DNA of 11,769 nucleotides from Burkholderiales bacterium RIFCSPHIGHO2_12_FULL_61_11 (GTDB lineage: Bacteria > Pseudomonadota > Gammaproteobacteria > Burkholderiales > Burkholderiaceae_C): positions 2,863 through 14,631 of the forward strand of contig MERZ01000023.1 in the NCBI GenBank assembly GCA_001770785.1, read 5' to 3'. Shown in pieces: positions 6,717 to 11,769 of the stretch (positions are counted from its first letter, which is position 1; each line of letters begins with the position of its first letter). The position numbers and the translations under genes were made by a program. The notes beneath the pieces are model-generated. The model was not told the DNA's origin. It saw only the letters and a program-made list of their open reading frames with translations, and made no database searches.

Positions 6717-7112
6717 CTACTCAGGGCGCCCGGTAGCGCTGTACGCGCGGGCGCTGGCGGCTTCTTCGTCCGTTTGCTGCGTTTCACGCGGCCGGTCGCT
6801 GTGCGACACGGGGTAGCCATCGGCGACGTAGCCAGGGCCTTTCATCACCATCACGATGACGCAGCCAATCGCGACCGTCAGCACCATGGCCCAGTGAAAA
6901 ACAACCATGCCCAAAACGATGTAGTCGGCCATTTGCAGCCAGCGCGCCTGCGCGGCGCTGGCCTCGGGATCAGCCAGCAGATGCAGCAGACCCAGGCCCA
7001 GCAAAGGCAGCGCGGTGCCTAGCAAGGCGATCAGCGGCAGCTTGCGCCAAAGCGTCCATTCCAGCCCGCTCGCAGCGCGGCCGGTACGCGGAAGTTGTTG
7101 CAGCCAGTTCAT
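6717..7112 (-). CDS. Hypothetical small membrane protein, two TM helices
   Basis: A 131-residue protein I cannot assign to a named family. It has an amphipathic N terminus with tryptophans (MNWLQQLPRTGR, EWTLWRK), a first hydrophobic helix at about 25-47, a short connecting segment with acidic residues, and a second helix at about 64-90 containing H73 and W74 (VLGMVVFHWAMVLTV). A hydrophilic charged tail runs from 98 to 131 (DRPRETQQTDEEAAS). Paired helices with a histidine and tryptophans could suggest a cytochrome- or electron-transfer-associated subunit, but no haem motif is clear, so I give no function. The start has AGG 6-8 bases upstream. Codon and base composition match the neighbours. 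It sits alone, upstream of the PEP-CTERM promoter region and on the same strand. Confidence 0.7.
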   Translation of the reverse strand: MNWLQQLPRTGRAASGLEWTLWRKLPLIALLGTALPLLGLGLLHLLADPEASAAQARWLQMADYIVLGMVVFHWAMVLTVAIGCVIVMVMKGPGYVADGYPVSHSDRPRETQQTDEEAASARAYSATGRPE

Positions 7113-7600
7113 GGGGTGCCTGTAGGGCGGCGAGTTATCGGAGGAGATAGGAAGATGCCCATATTGTCCTGAAAACCCTGAACCCTGTTGAACCTGGATC
7201 GATTCGCCACTTGGCTTGAGGGTAATGATGGAGGGCTACCGGCAGCTTAAGCCGCATCTGTCGGTGAACAGCTGCGACCGCAATGTAATGGCGATGACTT
7301 TCTGAACGTCTGCGGCGAACTCTGTGCCATCGAGCGCGATTTAAACGAACTCGACAGCGCCAAACGGCGCCGTCAATTCGTCAGATTAAGCCCCCGCCAA
7401 TTTCCGATCAACAAGCTCGCTCATGCGTGCTTCTCGAGGAAAGTCATTCACCCGGAGGGATGATTGCATCGCGTGTTCATTGGAGTGGCAGAACGGTAAA
7501 CCTGATGTTCACGTTTTGTCCATCTTTACTCATAATGGTGATTCAGCGGAACGGGGACGAGTTCATACCCCCCTGCAGTCTGGGGTAACCCGAACTGGCA
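7113..7600. other. Gene-free stretch, possible degraded sequence
   Basis: No frame here has a convincing start, ribosome-binding site and recognisable product. One plus-strand frame stays open from about 7243 to 7460 without a usual start codon and encodes charged peptides (CGELCAIERDLNELDSAKRR), which may be a gene remnant. An imperfect hairpin spans 7345-7381: GCGCC/GGCGC core, AAAC loop, then further partly paired arms. The region ends where the second repeat cluster begins. Confidence 0.4.
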
Positions 7601-7905
7601 GCTCGCAATGACGGACCCCGATTCGTCATCGCGAGTTCCCTGTTTCGGGCGACCGAAACTGCACACGGACCTTGAACCTCCGGTCGTCATCGCGAGCGAA
7701 GCGCGGCGATCCATCGTCGAAAAAAAAAGCGGGTTCATGGATTGCCACACTACGTTCGCAATGACAGACGGTTCATGGAGAGGCCGCAGGCCGTGGCGAT
7801 CCATCGTGGATCAAGCGGGGGCATGGATTGCCGCGCTTCGCTCGCAATGACGGAGTGGATGCCGCGGCTACGCGCGCAATGACGGAGTGGACTGCCGCGC
7901 TGCGA
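7601..7905. repeat. Cluster of dispersed inverted repeats (right copy)
   Basis: The same approximately 30-base unit as at the left edge recurs in both orientations. There are partial units at 7601-7614 and 7624-7635, a forward unit at 7685-7714 facing a reverse unit at 7737-7766, a half unit ending near 7805, a reverse unit at 7823-7852, and degenerate ones at 7856-7884 and 7885-7905. Facing pairs are separated by about 20 bases and would form long hairpins. 7664-7721 repeats window positions 1-58 with four mismatches, and 7799-7853 closely resembles 48-100. A run of nine A's interrupts the first pair. No coding function is supported, and downstream to 7997 I see nothing more. Confidence 0.85.
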
Positions 7906-7997
7906 CTAACTTCTCATCTTTAAGCTCTTTCACACCAAATGCTACATTGATTTCAATTGATTTCGCTCGGCAAACCCTCACTCCCCCGCTCGACCCG

Positions 7998-8957
7998 TCA
8001 GGTCTCTTGAGGGTTCTCAGGCCGCGGAATCTTCTTGAATTTAATCAGGCGGGCGGTCTCGCTCCTGTCTTTCTTGACCTGCCGCTCGGCGTCGAGCTTT
8101 TTCCCGACGACCAGCCATTCGGCAAACTCTTCGGGCGTCTCCAGCGTGATGCGGCCGAGCGTGCCAGAGCGGAATTCGTAGATCACGATTTCAGCGGCTT
8201 TCTGCAAATTGATGCGGCCCTTGGTGAGCACCGCGCCGCGCTTGCGGCCGATGTCTTCAAGCAGTTGCTCGTCGGTGATGCCGGGCGGCAATTCCACCTT
8301 GTAGCGCGCCTGCAGCAAGCCGGGGTAGGCCTTGATCAGGTAGTCAAGCAGTTCCAGCGCCACCTCTTCTTCTTCGAAGGCATTGCGGCCAATCGCGCCG
8401 CTGGCGGCCAGGTTGTAGCCGCTTTTGGCGACGATGATGCGCGGCCACAGCATGCCGGGCGTGTCCCACAAATAAAAGCCGTCAGCCAGCACGATGCGCT
8501 GCTCGAGCTTGGTGACGCCCGCTTCATCGCCGGTTTTGGTGGCGCGTTTGCCCGTGAGGGTGTTGATGAGCGTGGATTTTCCGACGTTGGGAATGCCGCA
8601 AATCAGCACGCGCATGGGCTTGACCATGCTGCCGCGACTCGGTGCCAGCGCTCGGCAGGCCTCGACGAGCGCCTTGGCGGGGGTGCTCATGCTGGCGTCC
8701 AGCCCAATCGCCCGCGTGCCGGGCAGGCTGTTGTAGTGGACCAGCCATTGCGCGGTGCGCACCGGGTCGGCCAGGTCCTGCTTGTTAAGCACCTTGAGCG
8801 CGGGCTTGCCACCGGTGAGCCCGGCCAGCATGGGGTTGGCGCTGGAGCCGGGCAGGCGCGCATCGAGCAGTTCGATCACGACATCAATTTCCTTGATGCG
8901 CTCTTGAATCGCCTTCTTGGTCAGGTGCATGTGACCCGGGAACCATTGAATCGCCAT
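7998..8957 (-). CDS. ylqF: Ribosome biogenesis GTPase RbgA/YlqF, circularly permuted
   Basis: A 319-residue cytosolic GTPase. The G motifs appear in the permuted order typical of the YlqF/YawG family: G4 NKQD at 58-61, then G1 GIPNVGKS at 121-128, G2 threonine T149, and G3 DTPG at 165-168. The N terminus IQWFPGHMHLTKKAI is the family signature. An all-helical C-terminal region (about 200-290, with ELLDYLIKAYPG) follows as in RbgA, and the last 25 residues are a basic/acidic tail. In Bacillus the protein acts in late assembly of the 50S subunit; betaproteobacterial homologues are presumed to do likewise. The ATG at 8957 is fixed by the conserved N terminus, with AGAAAGAA upstream. The gene appears monocistronic, flanked by the repeat cluster and a divergent DJ-1-like gene. 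Confidence 0.95.
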   Translation of the reverse strand: MAIQWFPGHMHLTKKAIQERIKEIDVVIELLDARLPGSSANPMLAGLTGGKPALKVLNKQDLADPVRTAQWLVHYNSLPGTRAIGLDASMSTPAKALVEACRALAPSRGSMVKPMRVLICGIPNVGKSTLINTLTGKRATKTGDEAGVTKLEQRIVLADGFYLWDTPGMLWPRIIVAKSGYNLAASGAIGRNAFEEEEVALELLDYLIKAYPGLLQARYKVELPPGITDEQLLEDIGRKRGAVLTKGRINLQKAAEIVIYEFRSGTLGRITLETPEEFAEWLVVGKKLDAERQVKKDRSETARLIKFKKIPRPENPQET

Positions 8958-9161
8958 TGCTGAATGTTCTTTCTGTACTTTTTGCCGTGCTTGGCGGGCT
9001 CTGCGTCAATTCACGCCGACAGGACGAATTGTGAACGCTGTTCGCGCCCAAACTGCGCCCGAATGCGGCCATGGCTTACAGGCAAAGCACCCACCCGCCT
9101 GCGCCGGGCCGCTGTTTTTGCTGCAAAATGAGTTTCTGCAATCTCGGTAGCGTGACGCCAG

Positions 9162-9193
9162 GGAGCGAGAAGTCGCCTCGCTCCGCGATTTTT
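9162..9193 (+). terminator. Hairpin plus T-run upstream of the DJ-1-like gene (terminator or attenuator)
   Basis: GGAGCGAG and CTCGCTCC form an 8-bp perfect stem with a 7-base loop, followed by GCGA and five T's. A competing stem pairs AAGTCGC (9170-9176) with GCGATTT (9185-9191, one G-U pair) and cannot form with the first. The structure lies 37-68 bases before the ATG at 9230 and not after any plus-strand gene, so it may be a leader attenuator, or the end of an unannotated short transcript. Confidence 0.45.
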
Positions 9194-9229
9194 ACCATGC
9201 AGCCATCGCTGCGCACGCCAGGAATTGTG

Positions 9230-9919
9230 ATGAAAATATTGATGGTTTTAACCTCGCACGACGCGTTGGGCAACACTGGAGACAAAACCGGCTTCTGGCT
9301 TGAGGAGTTTGCCGCGCCCTACTACGTGTTCAAGGACGCGGGTACCCACATCACGGTGGCCTCGCCGCTGGGCGGGCAACCCCCGCTGGACCCCAAAAGC
9401 GACGAGCCGGACTCGCAGACCGAGACCACACGCCGCTTCAAGGCCGATATTCCGGCGCAAGATGTGCTGGCGCAAAGTGTCAAGCTCGCCAGCCTATCGT
9501 CCGAGAACTTTGATGCGGTGTTTTACCCCGGCGGCCACGGCCCGCTGTGGGACCTGGCTGAAGATGCCGATTCGATCAAGCTCATTGAGACGATGTACGC
9601 CGATGACAAGATCGTGGCTGCGGTGTGCCATGCGCCCGGCGTGCTGCGCCATGCCAAGGCCGCCAACGGCTCGCCACTGGTCAAGGGCAAACAGGTCACC
9701 GGCTTTTCCAACACAGAAGAAGCCGCCGCACAGCTGACCCATGTCGTTCCCTTTCTGGTGGAAGATGCATTGGTCGAAAACGGCGGCATTTACAGCAAGG
9801 CGGCCGACTGGCAGCCCCATGTGGTGACCGACGGCAACCTGATCACCGGGCAAAACCCCGCATCATCGGAACCGGCGGCACAGGAAGTGCTGCGCCAGCT
9901 GGAAGTGCGCAAAGCCTGA
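9230..9919 (+). CDS. DJ-1/PfpI family protein, Hsp31-like (class I glutamine amidotransferase-like)
   Basis: A 229-residue cytosolic protein of the DJ-1/PfpI superfamily, in the Hsp31-like branch (about 225-235 residues). The nucleophile elbow is AAVCHAPG with C133 and H134. The conserved acidic residue is E26 (WLEEFAAPY). VASPLGG at 43-49 and YPGGHGPLWDLAED at 99-112 are typical of this branch, as is the DPKSDEPDS loop. Family members act as glyoxalase III (methylglyoxal to lactate without cofactor), as chaperone or as protein/nucleotide deglycase; which applies here cannot be told from sequence. I chose the ATG at 9230 because AGGA lies six bases upstream and the conserved MKILMVLTS strand begins there; the longer upstream frame has no family similarity. 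A hairpin with a T-run precedes the start. Confidence 0.92.
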   Translation: MKILMVLTSHDALGNTGDKTGFWLEEFAAPYYVFKDAGTHITVASPLGGQPPLDPKSDEPDSQTETTRRFKADIPAQDVLAQSVKLASLSSENFDAVFYPGGHGPLWDLAEDADSIKLIETMYADDKIVAAVCHAPGVLRHAKAANGSPLVKGKQVTGFSNTEEAAAQLTHVVPFLVEDALVENGGIYSKAADWQPHVVTDGNLITGQNPASSEPAAQEVLRQLEVRKA

Positions 9920-9972
9920 CCAGGGCGCGGCCGGCAGCCATGCCGCATCATCATCCTTAACACCCCCACACC

Positions 9973-10242
9973 ATGCCGCTACCGACTCCCCCCACCCGCA
10001 GGCCCAACATCCCCGCCAGCCGCAAAGCTGACAGCAAAGCCAACAACGACTTGCTGATCAAGGGCCTTTTGTGCGCCCTTATTGGCCTAGCCGTGCTGGC
10101 TTCGCCCTGGTTCATCGCTTCACCAGACATCCGGGACATTGTGGCCCAGGCGTCGCTGTTGGGATGGCTGGCGCTGGTACTGGCTGTCGGGTTCATCGGC
10201 GTGCATGTCTGGCGCCGCCTGGCGGCCCCGACAGAAAGCTGA
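9973..10242 (+). CDS. Hypothetical small membrane protein
   Basis: An 89-residue protein I do not recognise. It has a proline-rich basic N terminus (1-24), two predicted helices at about 31-49 and 60-80 joined by the short ASPDIRDIVAQ loop, and a short basic end (WRRLAAPTES). It lies 53 bases after the DJ-1-like gene on the same strand and could be co-transcribed. No Shine-Dalgarno is evident before the ATG, which lowers confidence. A small palindrome (AGGCG-GAT-CGCCT, 10255-10267) follows the stop but lacks a close T-run. Confidence 0.6.
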   Translation: MPLPTPPTRRPNIPASRKADSKANNDLLIKGLLCALIGLAVLASPWFIASPDIRDIVAQASLLGWLALVLAVGFIGVHVWRRLAAPTES

Positions 10243-10276
10243 CGCCACCCGACCAGGCGGATCGCCTCATGGCCCG

Positions 10277-10324
10277 CTTTTGCCATCTATTTAATAGCTG
10301 TCTGCGACCGTTCTGTTTGGGCTA
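10277..10324. repeat. Intergenic element resembling a Comamonadaceae dispersed motif, cut by the IS
   Basis: The segment around TTTAATAGCTGTCTGCG and TTTGGGCTA resembles, from memory, a short intergenic motif very common in Comamonadaceae. The resemblance stops at GGGCTA (TA at 10323-10324), which would suit insertion of an IS630-type element into a TA dinucleotide. No second copy occurs in this window to prove it. Confidence 0.3.
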
Positions 10325-10381
10325 ATACAACATCCCATAAATAGCTTTCAATAAGATAAGAATTGAGTTAAGCTTCGGCGC

Positions 10382-11512
10382 ATGAGTCGAGGACGTCAAG
10401 CGCAGGCGGTCAAGCTGTCCAAACAAGAGCGAGAGTCGCTGGCGGCGGTGACCCGTCGAGGAACAGCACCTCACCGGCAAGTGGTCCGGGCACAGATCGC
10501 GCTGATGGCTCACAGGGGTGAGACGACAACGGCAATTGCGCAGGCGGTTGGCCTGTCGGCGCAGTCTGTCTCACATTGGCGCAGCCGCCTGGTCAGGCGT
10601 GGCGTTGAAGGTTTGCAAGAAGCAGCGCGCCCCGGTCGGCCCAGGCGAATCGCTCAGGCGCAGCGCCTGGAGTTGCTGGCCCTGGCGTGTGAGCCCGCCC
10701 AAGAGCAGGGACGAGCAACACCGACGCTGGACGAATTGGTTGAGCGCGCGGTCCAGCGCGGCGTGGTCAAGCAGATTAGCCGCAGCCATCTGCAACGCAT
10801 CCTGCAAGCTGGCGACCTGCGGCCACACCGTGTTCGGCAGTGGCTGCACAGTCCGGACCCGCAGTTCCGGCAAAAGGTCAATGAGATATGCGCGTTGTAC
10901 CGCCAAGCTCCCAAGGGCTCGGTCGTGTTATCGGTCGACGAGAAGACGGGCATCCAGGCCATCGAGCGCAAGCATGCCGATCGCGCGCCAGAGCCGCACC
11001 GTGCGCGGCGGCGCGAGTTCGAATACATCCGCCATGGCACACAGGCCCTGATCGCCGCCATGGACGTGCACTCGGGGCGCGTCATTGGCAGTTGCACAGA
11101 TCGGCGTACGCAAGCCGACCTTGTGAATTTCATGGAGCAGGTGGCGCAGGCCCACCCCAAGGGTCGCGTTCACATCGTGTGGGACAACCTGAATACCCAC
11201 CGGGCACAGGCCGTCTGGGACGATTTCAATGCCCGCCACGATCACCGCTTTGTATTTCACTTCACTCCGTTGCATGCCAGCTGGGTCAACCAGATCGAGC
11301 TGATGTTTGGCATTTATTCGCGTCGCGTGTTGCGTCATGCCAGTCATTCCTCTATCGAGCAACTGCGCGAGCGCACCCAGGCCTTTGTGGCGCAACGCAA
11401 TCAGGCACCCAAGCCTTTCAGGTGGACATTTGCCGGCTTTGAGCTACAAACGGGGGAACTCCTGAGGTTTAAAGACGATGCCAAAGTTCGACGCAAAAAT
11501 AAAGGCCGCTGA
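10382..11512 (+). CDS. IS630-family transposase
   Basis: A 376-residue transposase that appears intact. The N-terminal part is a helix-turn-helix of the Tc1/mariner-IS630 type: TTTAIAQAVGLSAQSVSHWR at 48-67, followed by a basic arm GRPRRIAQ at 85-92. A second DNA-binding helical region follows at about 113-150, ending RSHLQRILQAGDLRPHR. The catalytic DDE triad is D186 (LSVDEKTG), D268 (VWDNLNTH) and E306 (WVNQIELMF), with 37 residues between the last two. It catalyses cut-and-paste movement at TA sites. No frameshift or internal stop is seen, so it may be active. A basic tail (KVRRKNKGR) is encoded in the overlap with the next frame. The upstream region has no strong Shine-Dalgarno. Confidence 0.94.
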   Translation: MSRGRQAQAVKLSKQERESLAAVTRRGTAPHRQVVRAQIALMAHRGETTTAIAQAVGLSAQSVSHWRSRLVRRGVEGLQEAARPGRPRRIAQAQRLELLALACEPAQEQGRATPTLDELVERAVQRGVVKQISRSHLQRILQAGDLRPHRVRQWLHSPDPQFRQKVNEICALYRQAPKGSVVLSVDEKTGIQAIERKHADRAPEPHRARRREFEYIRHGTQALIAAMDVHSGRVIGSCTDRRTQADLVNFMEQVAQAHPKGRVHIVWDNLNTHRAQAVWDDFNARHDHRFVFHFTPLHASWVNQIELMFGIYSRRVLRHASHSSIEQLRERTQAFVAQRNQAPKPFRWTFAGFELQTGELLRFKDDAKVRRKNKGR

Positions 11513-11769
11513 GCTGCAGCGCCAGCTTGCAATGCTGACTGGCCACGAGCTGGCCCATGTGAAACCCTATGGAAAGCATCTACTGATCCAGATGCACCGG
11601 GGCGACAGCTTGGACACCATTGCGCGTCTCACCGAGACGACTCGCAACACCTACTCCTCAGCCTTTCGAAGCCACACCGGCCGCTGGGAGCCCTTGCCTG
11701 GGACCGGCGATATCGCTACGGCCGCTGAGCTGGTCGTGACGCTGCTGGCTCCCTACTTCGACTCTAATA
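11478..11769 (+). CDS. IS630-associated accessory protein, partial (runs off the window)
   Basis: An ATG-initiated frame of 97 codons without a stop reaches the window end. It begins inside the transposase gene, overlapping its last 35 bases in the +1 frame, with GAGG ten bases upstream of the ATG. The protein starts MPKFDAKIKAAELQRQL, is rich in predicted helix, and contains HLLIQMHRGDSLDTIARLT, TYSSAFRSHTGRWEPLPG (58-75) and AAELVVTLLAPYF (82-94). I recall similar GRWEPLP-containing small proteins accompanying IS630-type transposases as uncharacterised ORFs, usually about 100 residues, so little is probably missing. The function is unknown. Coupled translation with the transposase suggests a role in transposition or its control; this is inference. 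Confidence 0.75.
   Translation, partial: MPKFDAKIKAAELQRQLAMLTGHELAHVKPYGKHLLIQMHRGDSLDTIARLTETTRNTYSSAFRSHTGRWEPLPGTGDIATAAELVVTLLAPYFDSN

Larger units (their letters stand above)
10325..11769 (+). mobile_element. IS630-family insertion sequence (right end outside the window)
   Basis: The element comprises the DDE transposase gene and an overlapping downstream frame. The left boundary is only inferred, at a TA where a dispersed intergenic motif seems to break off. The terminal inverted repeats cannot be checked because the right end is beyond the window. IS630 elements duplicate TA on insertion. Confidence 0.6.

Noticed and set aside
7423..7611. 62-codon plus-strand frame before the right repeat cluster
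   Set aside because: No recognisable motif or good ribosome-binding site, and its end lies in repeat sequence.
7887..8963. Long plus-strand open frame (358 codons) across the GTPase gene
   Set aside because: It is antisense to a clear RbgA/YlqF gene with intact G motifs. Its composition (Gln, His, Ala, Gly runs) is typical of the complement of GC-rich coding DNA.
9162..9191. H-type RNA pseudoknot
   Set aside because: The two stems interleave with zero-length loops, which is sterically implausible, so they are better read as alternatives.
9071..9229. 53-codon N-terminal extension of the DJ-1-like protein
   Set aside because: It lacks family similarity, and the ATG at 9230 has a good AGGA and begins the conserved first strand.

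Overview
The window looks like a chromosomal segment of a GC-rich betaproteobacterium, most likely Burkholderiales and perhaps Comamonadaceae (Rhodoferax/Polaromonas type). This rests on the protein flavour, the PEP-CTERM gene, the dispersed 'GTCATTGCGAGCG...CGGCAATCCA' repeats and a short intergenic element resembling one I associate with Comamonadaceae. The taxonomic call is inference. I see no rRNA, tRNA or CRISPR array.

Layout, left to right. 1-206: a cluster of dispersed inverted repeats. 207-3128 (minus strand): a compact three-gene ABC export operon made of a LolD/MacB-type ATPase, an FtsX/MacB-type permease that overlaps it by ATGA, and a periplasmic LolA-like lipoprotein-sorting protein. 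3267-3731 (plus): a low-molecular-weight tyrosine phosphatase. 3728-4735 (minus): a UDP-glucuronate 4-epimerase whose stop codon overlaps the phosphatase stop in a TTAA. 4801-5823 (plus): UDP-glucose 4-epimerase galE, divergent from the previous gene. 5827-5856: a 12-bp perfect hairpin shared by two convergent genes. 5869-6456 (minus): a secreted PEP-CTERM protein. 6717-7112 (minus): a small two-helix membrane protein. 7113-7997: an 885-base stretch without a convincing gene, whose second half holds a second repeat cluster. 7998-8957 (minus): the circularly permuted ribosome-assembly GTPase RbgA/YlqF. 9230-9919 (plus): a DJ-1/PfpI/Hsp31-like protein. 9973-10242 (plus): an 89-residue membrane protein. 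10382 to the end (plus): an IS630-family insertion sequence with its DDE transposase and a second, overlapping reading frame cut by the window edge.

How the genes may work together: the phosphatase (Wzb-like), the two sugar-nucleotide epimerases and the PEP-CTERM protein fit the exopolysaccharide/exosortase physiology of floc- and biofilm-forming betaproteobacteria. The epimerases would supply UDP-galactose and UDP-galacturonate, the phosphatase would act on an export kinase, and the PEP-CTERM protein would be an exosortase substrate. No exosortase, glycosyltransferase or export gene lies in the window, so this link is inference.

The strongest regulatory finding is in front of the PEP-CTERM gene: a near-consensus sigma-54 promoter (14 of 16 positions, GG-N10-GC), a perfect match to the IHF consensus about 50 bases upstream, and a GACGCG-N8-CGCGTC inverted repeat about 150 bases upstream. 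This is the standard plan of an enhancer-dependent promoter. The other main points are the overlapping second frame of the IS630 element, the paired inverted repeats at 1-163 and 7601-7905 with a shared 58-base direct repeat 7.66 kb apart, and a hairpin with a competing alternative just upstream of the DJ-1-like gene.
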